Below, in pieces: positions 1 to 9,711 of a stretch of 36,350 bases of DNA (positions are counted from its first letter, which is position 1; every line of letters begins with the position of its first letter). The notes under the pieces are model-generated. The model was given only the letters and a program-made list of their open reading frames with translations, searched no databases and had not been told where the DNA came from. The DNA comes from Bacteroidota bacterium (GTDB lineage Bacteria > Bacteroidota > Bacteroidia > Cytophagales > Cyclobacteriaceae). A program made the position numbers and the translations under genes. Location: contig CANIVF010000039.1 in NCBI GenBank assembly GCA_947470895.1, positions 1-36,350 of the forward strand. Direction: 5' to 3'.

Positions 1-6
1 ATATGA

Positions 7-22
7 TGCCTAAATTTAGGCA
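7..22. repeat. 16-bp perfect palindrome upstream of the kinase cluster
   Basis: Bases 7-22 read TGCCTAAATTTAGGCA and equal their own reverse complement. The site lies about 200 bases before the first kinase gene. No T-run follows on either strand, so it does not look like an intrinsic terminator. It could be an operator for a dimeric regulator or the end of a feature cut by the window edge. The rest of 1-219 shows no convincing gene. Confidence 0.4.
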
Positions 23-219
23 GAAGATTAAAAGTGAGGTGTCATATAAAAACCACAATTTAACAGGAGGATTTTTAGGAAATCAAAATTTAAGTTTACA
101 CTTTGTAAGTTAACAATCAAAAAAAATCACACGAATTCATGATTAGTAGCGCCCATGGAGTTATCCTTCTTCAGCCCATTACCTGGTGATTTTATACACT
201 TAAATCGCTGATTAATTTA

Positions 220-3200
220 ATGGCCAAATCTAATATTGATTTAAGAAATCAAAACAAATCTTTCTTCTTAAAAAGGAAAAACTACGTCATTTTCTTCTTC
301 ATCATTATTTTTGCTTTTTGGACAAAGGATCAAGTAATAAATTCATTTCTAAAGGAAGATTCAGAAAATAGCCAAACCCTTGAAATATTAGCAAGGCAGA
401 ATATGCTGAGCCAAAGAATAACTAAATTAGCACTGCTTATTCAAAACGACATCGAGGCTGACACTATCGCCAACACGCGGCCAGATTCACTTAAGATACA
501 TCTGACAAGATGGAAAACCAATCATGTATGGTTACTTCAATCCAATATAAAACATGGATTAAATGACATTACTGCCAATCGGGTAGATAGCCTTCTGCGT
601 TTAGCATCACCGCTGGTAGATACTATTTATTATGCTGCGGCTGAACTACTTTCAAATCGGCAAACCAACAAGGCAATAGTTGATAAGAGTGTTTTTATAA
701 TTGATCATTTCGAGTTGCCATACCATGTCTTGATAGAACAATCAATTAAGGCATATGAAGAAGAATCCAAAGCGAATTTCATATTTCTAAAACGGCTTCA
801 GTTTTTTCTTTCGTTGGGAGCCAGCTCATTGCTAATTTTAGGATTCTACTTTCTGATCATGCCTATTTTCAGAGGGTTCTTAAGAGAAATTTCTGAACGC
901 AAGCAAGCTGAACAAAAACTTCTTGAGAGTGAAAAGGGCTTAAATAACGCACAAGAAATTGCCAAAATTGGAAGTTGGGAACTTGATCTAGTTACATTCA
1001 ATCAGGTTTGGTCACCGGAACATTATCGAATTTTTGAATTAGAAGATACAGCACCCGAGCAATTGTACCAAAAATATCGATCAAAGATTCATCCAGATGA
1101 TATTGCTGAACTTGACAGCGTTATACATGACGCTACTACTTACAGAAAGGGATTTGTATATGAACATCGTATAGTGTGTAATAATGGTAATATAAAATAT
1201 GTACTCGGAATTGGAGATGTCATTCAAGACGAAAAAGGGCAACCCGTTGCGTTGCGGGGAACTGTTCAGGATATTACGGATCGCAAAAAAACAGAAATCG
1301 ACTTATTAAAACAGAATAAAGCACTAGAGGACTTAAAATCAGCGATAGAAGCAAATTCACTCCTTTCCGTCTGTAACACGAATGGTGCTATTCTGCAGGT
1401 GAATAAAATGTTTTGCGAACTTTCACAATATGCAGAAGATGAGCTGATCGGTGAATATCCAAGTATTCTTAATTCAGGCTTTCACAGTCTTGAATTCTGG
1501 AAAGAAATGTGGACCACCATTACAAAGGGGGAAACATGGCACAAAGAAGTAAAAAATAGAGCAAAAGATGGCAGTGAATTTTGGATCGATCTGGGCATCA
1601 CTCCTATTTTTGATGCTGATAAGAGAATCATCCAATATCTAGCCATCGGTAAAAATATTACAAAAAGAAAAATTACAGAAGCCACCCTTGCTATTGTTAA
1701 CCAGCAACTCAATGCAATATCAGACGCCACCATCCCTGTTTCAATTATTAACACAGACAAAAATGGAAGCATTGTCCATTTCAGTAAAGGAGCCGAAAGA
1801 CTTTTAGGTTATACCGCTGAGGAAATGTTCGGTTACGTAACACCTACCATTCTCCATCTGGATGATGAAATAAACAGGCGGAAGATTGAACTGAGTTCTC
1901 TTCTTGGAAAAGAAATCAGTGAATTCGGTGTACTCACAGAAATTCCAAAAATAAAAATATATGAATCAAGGGAATGGACATATGTAAGAAAGAACAAAAC
2001 AACTTTTCCTGTTCAACTTGTTATATCGGCAATCAAAGATAGCGAGGATGAAATTGTTGGATACGTGTGTATCGCCATTGACATTACCGAACAGAAAGAA
2101 GCAGAAGCAAGTTTAAAAGCCGCTAAAGAACAAGCCGAAATGGCTAACCGCTCAAAGAGCCAATTTTTAGCCAATATGAGTCATGAAATAAGAACACCCA
2201 TGAATTCTATTTTGGGCTTTTCTGATCTACTCAGCAATCAAATTAAGGACACAAAATCTAAGAAATATCTCAAAACTATTATTTCTAGCGGGCGCACACT
2301 CATGGCATTGATCAATGATCTACTCGATCTGGCTAAGATTGAAGCCGGCAAAATAGTGCTTAACCCAGAGCGAGTAAATATCAAGTCGATGGTGGAAGAA
2401 GTAAGTCAGATGTTTATTCACGATGCACAGAAAAAATCGATTGAATTGACGGTAGAAGTGGAAGATGACTTTCCTGCTTTTATTATCATTGATGATATTC
2501 GAATACGTCAAGTGTTGATCAATTTAGCAGGTAATGCCATCAAATTCACTCATCACGGCTTTGTGCGTATGGCTCTGAAAAGTAAAGTAGCTAAAAGAGA
2601 CCATGAACACATTGACCTTACGCTGATTATAGAGGATACCGGTATTGGTATCGCTACCGCAGACCAAACTTCCATTTTCGAACCATTCGAACAAACACAA
2701 GATACCATTGCCAGCGCATATGAAGGCACTGGTTTGGGGCTCACAATTACCAAGCGATTAGTTGAATCAATGAACGGCACAATCTCTTTACATAGTGAGA
2801 AAGGTAAGGGGAGTACATTCACCATTACCATTTCAGATCTGCCATATTCCAAAGAAATGATCGGTAATAAGCCAACTCTTTCATCTTCTGGAATTCGATT
2901 TAAAAAAGCCACTGTACTATGTGTTGATGATGTACCTTCTAATCTGGACTTGCTAAAAGGATATCTGGCTCAGCATCCAATCAAAATCATCACCGCTAAA
3001 AATGGTCGCGAAGCAATAATCAAAACAGAGGAGTATAAGCCCGATTTGATCTTAATGGACTTACGCATGCCCGAAATGAATGGATGGGACGCATGCACCG
3101 CCATAAAATCAGATACGGCAATAAGGAATATTCCGATCGTAGCCTGCAGCGTTTCGATACTTGAAAGTGAAAGTACAAATTCATTTGACGGCTTTCTGAT

Positions 3201-3567
3201 TAAACCCATTAGCCACAGCGGTCTTTATAACGAGTTGAAAAAGCACCTCCCCTACACACAACCTTACGAGATACCCGATGTACTAAAGCACAAAAAGGTA
3301 CTAAGTATGGAAGAAACAGAAATGTTAAAGCCTCACTTCGAATATATAAAAACTCATTTCGAAACACGATTAAAGTCACTGGAGGCCATGCTTGATGTGA
3401 ACGAAATGGAAGAGCTAATCAACGATCTCGAAATCTACATAACCGCAAACAAACTCACCTACTTTGAAGAGCACCTCCATCGGCTTGCAGAACGTTTTGA
3501 ACAATTTGATTTAGACGGTGTTTCAAAACAGCTAAACGATTTTATTCAGTTGATATCCACGAAATAG
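220..3567 (+). CDS. membrane hybrid sensor histidine kinase, PilJ-like sensor, three PAS, kinase core, receiver
   Basis: Predicted inner-membrane sensor kinase of 1115 residues. A membrane segment at about 22-37 and a second at about 192-214 enclose an extracytoplasmic region. That region begins with ARQNMLSQRITKLAL, which resembles the PilJ / type IV pili chemotaxis N-terminal domain. Three PAS domains follow (about 235-355, 365-485, 490-625). The HisKA motif SHEIRTPMN carries the phospho-accepting His655. The ATPase has an N box from 768, DTGIGIA at 806 and GTGLGL at 836. The receiver (about 898-1015) has the acidic pair D903/D904 and phospho-acceptor Asp947. About 85 further residues form a helical tail also present in the hybrid kinase at 6159-8453. 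It is first of five co-directional signalling genes. The ligand is unknown and no Shine-Dalgarno site is obvious. Confidence 0.93.
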   Translation: MAKSNIDLRNQNKSFFLKRKNYVIFFFIIIFAFWTKDQVINSFLKEDSENSQTLEILARQNMLSQRITKLALLIQNDIEADTIANTRPDSLKIHLTRWKTNHVWLLQSNIKHGLNDITANRVDSLLRLASPLVDTIYYAAAELLSNRQTNKAIVDKSVFIIDHFELPYHVLIEQSIKAYEEESKANFIFLKRLQFFLSLGASSLLILGFYFLIMPIFRGFLREISERKQAEQKLLESEKGLNNAQEIAKIGSWELDLVTFNQVWSPEHYRIFELEDTAPEQLYQKYRSKIHPDDIAELDSVIHDATTYRKGFVYEHRIVCNNGNIKYVLGIGDVIQDEKGQPVALRGTVQDITDRKKTEIDLLKQNKALEDLKSAIEANSLLSVCNTNGAILQVNKMFCELSQYAEDELIGEYPSILNSGFHSLEFWKEMWTTITKGETWHKEVKNRAKDGSEFWIDLGITPIFDADKRIIQYLAIGKNITKRKITEATLAIVNQQLNAISDATIPVSIINTDKNGSIVHFSKGAERLLGYTAEEMFGYVTPTILHLDDEINRRKIELSSLLGKEISEFGVLTEIPKIKIYESREWTYVRKNKTTFPVQLVISAIKDSEDEIVGYVCIAIDITEQKEAEASLKAAKEQAEMANRSKSQFLANMSHEIRTPMNSILGFSDLLSNQIKDTKSKKYLKTIISSGRTLMALINDLLDLAKIEAGKIVLNPERVNIKSMVEEVSQMFIHDAQKKSIELTVEVEDDFPAFIIIDDIRIRQVLINLAGNAIKFTHHGFVRMALKSKVAKRDHEHIDLTLIIEDTGIGIATADQTSIFEPFEQTQDTIASAYEGTGLGLTITKRLVESMNGTISLHSEKGKGSTFTITISDLPYSKEMIGNKPTLSSSGIRFKKATVLCVDDVPSNLDLLKGYLAQHPIKIITAKNGREAIIKTEEYKPDLILMDLRMPEMNGWDACTAIKSDTAIRNIPIVACSVSILESESTNSFDGFLIKPISHSGLYNELKKHLPYTQPYEIPDVLKHKKVLSMEETEMLKPHFEYIKTHFETRLKSLEAMLDVNEMEELINDLEIYITANKLTYFEEHLHRLAERFEQFDLDGVSKQLNDFIQLISTK

Positions 3568-3679
3568 TTAAAAATGCATACAGAACCGACATCCTAGTAA
3601 TTGTACTACAAATTTAACAGCCTGATTGTCGGTACTTGAAATTAATTTTTGTCAATTTTGTTTCTTAGCAGTTATCATA

Positions 3680-6154
3680 ATGGTGCTCGATAGTTATTCC
3701 CATTCACTTATCGAAAAAGCTCCTGATTCAATGTTTGTAATTAACGAAGATGGGTTTGTCTGTTTAAGCAATTCACTGGCCAATGAATTATTCAGAAATG
3801 GTGAAGAATTAGTAGGATTACACTTTTCAGGCATGGTGAGTAAACCCTACCTAGAAGACACTTTAAATACTATTAAAAGCCAATTTGAAGAGGGGAAAGA
3901 GTTCTCGCATATCAAATACAAGGCGATTGACAAAAAAGGAAATGAAATTTGGATAGAGCAAAGCAATCGGCTTCATTCATTTAATAATCAGCATCCCCTT
4001 ATTTATGCCATTGCCCGGGATGTTACCGAGGGAATCCAGAATGAAAATTTAATCCTTCAAAACGAAGAAAAATATCGGGGGATAATTCAAAATAGTAGTT
4101 TAGGATTACTCGAGGTAGACCTCGCTGAAAATATCCAATATGCGAACAAGGCTTTTTGTGAAATTTCGGGATACACCTTAAATGAATTAATTGGTCAAAA
4201 AGCATCAGTCTTGCTAATACCAAATGACAATCACGAGATTGAAAAAAAAATAAAAGAAATAAATGAACAACGAATCGAAGGGTATGCTAATGCATACGAA
4301 ATTCAGATAATAAGAAAAGATGGGTCGTTAATCTGGGTACTAATTAGTGGAGCCCCTATTTATGATCATCAAAATAAAATAATTGGATCCATCGGGATTC
4401 ACCACGATATCAGCGTACAAAAAAAGGAAGCAGAACTTAAGTCACAACTTCTTCATGAACTTGACCAAAGAAATCAATCTCTCATCAATCAGCAAATTCA
4501 TGTCACCGCCATAAATACGTTTGCATCGCAATTATTAAGGAAGAATTCCATAGAAGAAGTGATCCATCACATTTCAGATTCAATAGCAGAAAAATTGGGG
4601 TTTATTGATTGTCAAGTGCTTCTTGTAAACAAAAAAGATCAAACCCTTCAGTACAATCCAAAAAACAATTTAAACGAAGAAAGTAATCAAACTTCAACCC
4701 AGAACAGTATCATATTTCCTATTGGGGCCGGAATTACCGGAAGAGCTGTTTTAAACGAAAAAACTCAATACACTCCAGATACCACTCAAGAGCCAAACTA
4801 CTCCGACAATTTAAATTCAGCTACAGGCAGTGTTATAGATCGTAATGAAAATCGGGTGAATCGATTATCAGAACTATCCATACCCATCATCAATGAAGGA
4901 GAAGTGCTCGGTGTCATTGATTCAGGACATCCTGAAAAAGATTTTTTTACTGACTTACACAAAGAAACGCTAAGCACTATTGCAAATCTGACTGGCGTAA
5001 AAATCAGGAAAATACAGATTGAACAAAATCTCAGGGAAAGTGAAGCTCGGACTCGTTCCATAATCGACTCTTCTCTCGAGGCTATAATATCGATTAATAC
5101 GAAAGGTATTATTACCGAATTTAACAACCACGCCACCGAAATGTTTGGATTCGGGAAGAAGGAAATCATCGGGCGTCCATTTACAAGTCTTATCGCACCA
5201 CAGGATCAAAATGAACTAATCGGTTTTATTAATAGTTTCCAACTTAACCCGAATATTCCGATTAAAAATAAACGAATGGAATTAATTGCTCTGCGTAAAA
5301 CGAGTGAGGTATTTTTAGTTGAGCTTAGTATCGCACTTGTCACCATCAAAGGCGATGCGTTTCTGTCCATATTTGCCAGAGACATTACTATCCGAAAAAA
5401 AGCTGATGAAGAGCTCAAAATTGCATACGCCAGAGAAGCAGAACTCAATGCTATGAAAACACGATTTATATCCATGACTTCGCATGAGTTTAGAACACCA
5501 TTAACCACCATACAAATGACTGCCGAATTACTTTCTATCCATCTTGAAAAACAATTCCTGACCGACAAAGAAAGAATTAATCGTTACATAGACCGAATAG
5601 CGAAAGAGGTATTTCGTCTTACAGCTCTTGTCAATGACATCTTAGTCATCGGGAAAATAGACGCAGGCAAAATTTCATATAAGCCTGTAAAAAGTGATCT
5701 TATCGCGTTAATCAGTGAGATCCTGAGCGTACAACTTATTAGAAATGATGAACGATATCTCACTCTTAATTATACTGGAATGAATGTGCCCGTACATTTA
5801 GACCCCATGCTATTTACTCACATCATTACAAACCTTGTCACCAACGCTTTAAAATATTCAAAGGAAAAAAAATCTCCGCATATCCAACTTAGTTATCTGA
5901 CTAATAGTGTGATTATTGATGTGATTGACTACGGTATTGGAATTCCTAAAAATGAACAGAAAGATATATTTCAATCCTTTTTCAGGGCTTCTAATGCTGA
6001 GCATATCCAAGGAAATGGACTTGGCTTAATGATCGTGAAACAATTTGTAGAAATACACCATGGCACATTGAAAATTGAAAGTGATGAGAATAAGGGGACT
6101 CGCATTACTATTGAATTCCCCTATGAAGAAACGAGTTCTGATACCCATATCTAA
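3680..6154 (+). CDS. sensor histidine kinase, PAS-PAS-GAF-PAS-HisKA-HATPase
   Basis: Predicted soluble kinase of 824 residues from the ATG at 3680. A TTG at 3626 would add 18 residues unlike a PAS start, so the ATG is preferred because MVLDSYSHSLIEKAPDSMF fits the first helix of a PAS domain. Order: PAS (1-120), PAS (130-250), GAF (about 275-440), PAS (about 455-570), HisKA with SHEFRTPLTT and His602, and an ATPase with DYGIGIP and GNGLGL. There is no membrane segment and no receiver of its own. The next gene starts 4 bases after its stop and begins with a receiver, so the two are probably co-translated partners (inference). The signal sensed cannot be told from sequence. Confidence 0.92.
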   Translation: MVLDSYSHSLIEKAPDSMFVINEDGFVCLSNSLANELFRNGEELVGLHFSGMVSKPYLEDTLNTIKSQFEEGKEFSHIKYKAIDKKGNEIWIEQSNRLHSFNNQHPLIYAIARDVTEGIQNENLILQNEEKYRGIIQNSSLGLLEVDLAENIQYANKAFCEISGYTLNELIGQKASVLLIPNDNHEIEKKIKEINEQRIEGYANAYEIQIIRKDGSLIWVLISGAPIYDHQNKIIGSIGIHHDISVQKKEAELKSQLLHELDQRNQSLINQQIHVTAINTFASQLLRKNSIEEVIHHISDSIAEKLGFIDCQVLLVNKKDQTLQYNPKNNLNEESNQTSTQNSIIFPIGAGITGRAVLNEKTQYTPDTTQEPNYSDNLNSATGSVIDRNENRVNRLSELSIPIINEGEVLGVIDSGHPEKDFFTDLHKETLSTIANLTGVKIRKIQIEQNLRESEARTRSIIDSSLEAIISINTKGIITEFNNHATEMFGFGKKEIIGRPFTSLIAPQDQNELIGFINSFQLNPNIPIKNKRMELIALRKTSEVFLVELSIALVTIKGDAFLSIFARDITIRKKADEELKIAYAREAELNAMKTRFISMTSHEFRTPLTTIQMTAELLSIHLEKQFLTDKERINRYIDRIAKEVFRLTALVNDILVIGKIDAGKISYKPVKSDLIALISEILSVQLIRNDERYLTLNYTGMNVPVHLDPMLFTHIITNLVTNALKYSKEKKSPHIQLSYLTNSVIIDVIDYGIGIPKNEQKDIFQSFFRASNAEHIQGNGLGLMIVKQFVEIHHGTLKIESDENKGTRITIEFPYEETSSDTHI

Positions 6155-6158
6155 AGCG

Positions 6159-8453
6159 ATGAAAACTATACTAGTCATTGAAGACGATCCATCGATAAGA
6201 GAAAGTATCGCAGAGTTATTAGAAACCAGGAACTACATTGTTCAAATAGCCATCGATGGACTCGATGGAATAAAAAAAGCAAAAGAAATTCGCCCCGATT
6301 TAATTGTATGTGATGTGATGATGCCCGGTGCAGATGGTTATGCAGTGGTTGATGCTGTTCGGAAGGAAAAAGAATTAACAGAGGTTCCCTTCATCTTTCT
6401 TTCTGCAAAAGCACAGTTCGTTGACTTGAGAAAAGGAATGAATCTTGGAGCAGATGACTATCTATCAAAACCATTTAAGTCGCAGGAGCTTTTTGAAGCA
6501 ATTGAAGCGAGATTTAAGCGCAATGAGTCAGGAGAAAAGAAATTAAAGAAAACGAAGATAGAATTAGAAAAACTTAATCAACAACTGTTAGCCATTTCGG
6601 AGGCAAATATTCCCGTATCGATTATCAGTACCGATCCAGAAGGTACGATACTATATTTTAGTAAAGGAGCAGAGAGACTTCTGGGCTATACAACTGACGA
6701 AGTGGTCAATCTGAAGTCTATTTTATCCCTGTACCCGGAGGAAGAAATAATAAAGTATGAAAAAGAACTTAAGATCACCTTAGGGGGTGAAATAAGTGAA
6801 CCCAAAGCCTTCATTACTGAACTTTTGAAGCCAGAAAACTATGTTTCACGGCAATGGACTTACATTCGAAAGAATGGAACCAAATTTCCCGTACAAATCG
6901 CCATATCGAACATTAGTGACAATACCGGAAATCTTGTTGGGCACCTGTGCATCGCCATTGATATTACACAACAAAAAAAAATTGAATCAGCACTGGAATC
7001 GGCAAAAGATCAAGCTGAAAAAGCTAACCGATACAAGAGTCAATTCCTGGCAAACATGAGTCATGAAATCAGAACGCCCATGAACTCCATTATTGGGTTT
7101 TCCGATCTATTACTGAATAACACCACGGATCCTAAAAATAAGAAGCACTTAAATACGATTCTATCAAATGGCCGAATACTCATGAAGTTGATCAACGATC
7201 TTCTTGATCTGGCAAAAATAGAATCTACAAAAATGATTCTCCATCCCGAGGAAATAAATCTGAAACTACTGCTCGATGATGTCGTACAGATGTTTACCAC
7301 AGAGATAGGTAATAAATCGCTTGCGCTTAGTATTGAAACTGAATCAACCCTTCCCGACAGAATTTTTCTGGATGATATCCGTCTTCGTCAAATTCTAGTT
7401 AATCTGATAGGCAACGCGGTGAAATTTACAAACCAGGGATACATACGAATAACCACTAGCTATGAAACTTCATTAACCGACAAGAGCAAGATTGATGTTA
7501 CGATATCCGTACAGGATTCGGGGATCGGCATAGCTGAAGAGTATCAATCATCCATTTTTGAATCCTTTCACCAGGGGCAAGATTCCACAACCAGTAAATA
7601 TGGAGGTACTGGTTTAGGTTTAACCATAACCAAGCGATTGGTTGAATTAATGCATGGGGAAATTAAACTTCAAAGCAAACCCAATGAAGGAAGCATCTTT
7701 ACAATACGGATTCCTAAACTAGTCTATATAAATAACGAAAGAAAAATTACGCAATCGCCCATAATTAAAACCGAACATTTTAAATTTAAAATTTCTACCA
7801 TCCTGGTCGTTGATGACATTGAAATAAACATCGAGTTGATTCGCATTCTTCTTGAAGATCACCCCATAAAAATAATTACTGGTAAAGACGGACTAGAGGC
7901 CGTGTCGAAAGCTGAAGTCTTTGTGCCTGACTTGATTTTAATGGATTTGCGAATGCCTAAAATGGATGGCTGGGAAGCTGCAAAAAAAATAAAGTCACAA
8001 AAACAACTTAGTCACATTCCGATCATAGCGTGGTCCGCTTCGATTTTAGGAAATGAAAATACAGGAGACCCATTTCTTGGCTTCTTGATTAAACCTATCG
8101 AGCGAGAAACCTTATATGAACAGTTAAAAAGGTTTCTGCCTTATGAAGTGATCAGGGATGAGAAAAGAGAATCCGAAAAAGCAATTAAACTTAATATTGA
8201 GGAAGAGGAAACTTTAAGTCCGCACTTAAACTATTTTAGGGAGCATTTTGAAACACAGATTTCATCGCTAATCTCAACCATGGATGTGCATAAAATGGAA
8301 AAACTCCTTGAAGACATGAGGGTATACGTCAAAACAAATAAACTGAGCTATTTTGAAAATCCATTGCGGATTTTGACCGAAACATTTGAACAATTTGATC
8401 TCGATTCATTAACAGATCGTCTTAAAGAATTTACCAGTCATTTTCCTAAATAA
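6159..8453 (+). CDS. hybrid regulator: receiver-PAS-kinase-receiver with C-terminal helical domain
   Basis: A 764-residue cytoplasmic hybrid. The ATG at 6159 is chosen because MKTILVIEDD is a canonical receiver start; an upstream in-frame ATG at 6075 lies inside the previous gene. Receiver 1 (1-120) has Asp52. The PAS (about 145-275) and kinase core (His302 in SHEIRTPMN; ATPase with DSGIGIA and GTGLGL) are close paralogs of those in the kinase at 220-3567. Receiver 2 (about 545-665) has Asp596 in LILMDLRMP. The last 85 residues repeat the tail of the same paralog, including the shared string FEQFDLD. The gene probably takes phosphate from the kinase 4 bases upstream and passes it to its own second receiver or to the later receivers (inference). 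Confidence 0.92.
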   Translation: MKTILVIEDDPSIRESIAELLETRNYIVQIAIDGLDGIKKAKEIRPDLIVCDVMMPGADGYAVVDAVRKEKELTEVPFIFLSAKAQFVDLRKGMNLGADDYLSKPFKSQELFEAIEARFKRNESGEKKLKKTKIELEKLNQQLLAISEANIPVSIISTDPEGTILYFSKGAERLLGYTTDEVVNLKSILSLYPEEEIIKYEKELKITLGGEISEPKAFITELLKPENYVSRQWTYIRKNGTKFPVQIAISNISDNTGNLVGHLCIAIDITQQKKIESALESAKDQAEKANRYKSQFLANMSHEIRTPMNSIIGFSDLLLNNTTDPKNKKHLNTILSNGRILMKLINDLLDLAKIESTKMILHPEEINLKLLLDDVVQMFTTEIGNKSLALSIETESTLPDRIFLDDIRLRQILVNLIGNAVKFTNQGYIRITTSYETSLTDKSKIDVTISVQDSGIGIAEEYQSSIFESFHQGQDSTTSKYGGTGLGLTITKRLVELMHGEIKLQSKPNEGSIFTIRIPKLVYINNERKITQSPIIKTEHFKFKISTILVVDDIEINIELIRILLEDHPIKIITGKDGLEAVSKAEVFVPDLILMDLRMPKMDGWEAAKKIKSQKQLSHIPIIAWSASILGNENTGDPFLGFLIKPIERETLYEQLKRFLPYEVIRDEKRESEKAIKLNIEEEETLSPHLNYFREHFETQISSLISTMDVHKMEKLLEDMRVYVKTNKLSYFENPLRILTETFEQFDLDSLTDRLKEFTSHFPK

Positions 8454-8465
8454 ATACTTAACGAT

Positions 8466-9656
8466 ATGGATGAGCTGCGAAAGAAAGTACTGGTGGTAGA
8501 TGATAAACCAAATAATCTAAGTTTGGTTACCTCACTCTTAAAATCCTTGTATGAGGTACTCCTTGCCAACAATGGAGAACGTGCAATAAATATTGCCCAG
8601 GAAAAAATTCCTGATTTGATCCTGTTGGATATTATGATGCCGGGATTATCCGGATTTGAAGTATGTGAACAACTAAAACGTGACCCTCGCACCAAAAACA
8701 TACCGATCATATTTCTAACTGCAAAAACGGATGGTGATGATTTCGAGAAAGCATTTAATCTTGGAGCAGTGGACTATATCACCAAGCCTATCATCTCAAA
8801 AGAATTACTAGTCAGAGTGAAGACGCATCTGTTAATCTCTGATCAAAGATCAAACATGATCAGACTTAACGAGGAAAATGCAAGAATAAATGAGAATCTT
8901 GAAAATGAAGTTCAAAAAAGAACAATAGACTTATCTATTGCGCTTAAAAAACTTGAAAAACAAAATCGAGACCTCGATCAATTCTCGAAATTACTATCTC
9001 ATAATATTCGGGGCCCCGTAGCCAGCTCATTAGGCCTGATCAATCTATTTAATCGAAAAGACAATTGCGATCCCGTCAATCTTGATATCATTAATCATTT
9101 GGAGGGGTGCACTATTCAAATCGATGAAATACTATTTGATATTTCAAGAATTCTTGAAATACGTGACACACCCCCGGATGCGAACACCGAAGAAATTGAA
9201 TTTCAGGATGCTCTTGATTCCGTCTTGCAAAAAGTAAAAACAAAATTAAATGATACAAAAGCAACCATAATTATCAATGTATCCGATGCTCCACGGGTAA
9301 AGGTGGTAAGGCACTACCTTGAAAACATCTTAGAACATCTTCTTAACAATGCACTCAGCTATCAATCCGCGGATTGCATTCCGGAGATAAAAATTACTTC
9401 GCATAAAGAAAATAACTTTTTTGTTTTTTCGGTTACTGATAACGGAATAGGAATAGATCAAAAAGAGTGGGAGAAAATATTTGAACCATACATGCGGCTC
9501 GACTATTCAACTCATGGAAGAGGGCTAGGCCTCTATATGGTTAACACTCAAGTGGAGGCCATGAAGGGTCATGTCGAAGTCTCAAGTTCAATCGGCCAAG
9601 GATCAACTTTTTCAATATTCATACCATATAAACCGCTCTCAATTCAGCCAACATAA
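8466..9656 (+). CDS. receiver-histidine kinase fusion
   Basis: A 396-residue soluble protein with a receiver (about 5-125, Asp55 in LILLDIMMPG), a charged probable coiled coil (about 130-172), a kinase dimerisation motif SHNIRGPVA with His179, and an ATPase containing DNGIGID and GRGLGL. The H-box has Asn-Ile in place of the usual Glu-Ile/Phe, as in many cyanobacterial and Bacteroidota REC-kinase proteins. It starts 12 bases after the preceding stop and is followed 55 bases later by a lone receiver, so a phosphate path from upstream kinase to this REC and then onward to that receiver is plausible (inference). No PAS or membrane domain is seen. Confidence 0.9.
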   Translation: MDELRKKVLVVDDKPNNLSLVTSLLKSLYEVLLANNGERAINIAQEKIPDLILLDIMMPGLSGFEVCEQLKRDPRTKNIPIIFLTAKTDGDDFEKAFNLGAVDYITKPIISKELLVRVKTHLLISDQRSNMIRLNEENARINENLENEVQKRTIDLSIALKKLEKQNRDLDQFSKLLSHNIRGPVASSLGLINLFNRKDNCDPVNLDIINHLEGCTIQIDEILFDISRILEIRDTPPDANTEEIEFQDALDSVLQKVKTKLNDTKATIIINVSDAPRVKVVRHYLENILEHLLNNALSYQSADCIPEIKITSHKENNFFVFSVTDNGIGIDQKEWEKIFEPYMRLDYSTHGRGLGLYMVNTQVEAMKGHVEVSSSIGQGSTFSIFIPYKPLSIQPT

Positions 9657-9711
9657 ATTAACCATCTGGTTAAAAGTTTCAAGGTTAATTAATGCAAGTA
9701 GCTTCTTAAAT

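Noticed and set aside
3-113. Open frame of 36 codons starting at the left edge (MMPKFRQKIKSE...).
   Set aside because: Too short, no start signal, no family resemblance; it could be the tail of a gene cut by the window but nothing supports that.
3585-3633. Inverted repeat ACCGACA / TGTCGGT before the second kinase gene.
   Set aside because: Seven-base arms 35 bases apart are expected by chance and no T-run follows.
3626-3679. TTG-started N-terminal extension of the second kinase.
   Set aside because: The added 18 residues do not belong to the PAS fold and a good ATG lies at 3680.
4798-5568. Three long minus-strand open frames inside the second kinase.
   Set aside because: They overlap a clear coding gene, lack family features and are shadows of its codon pattern.
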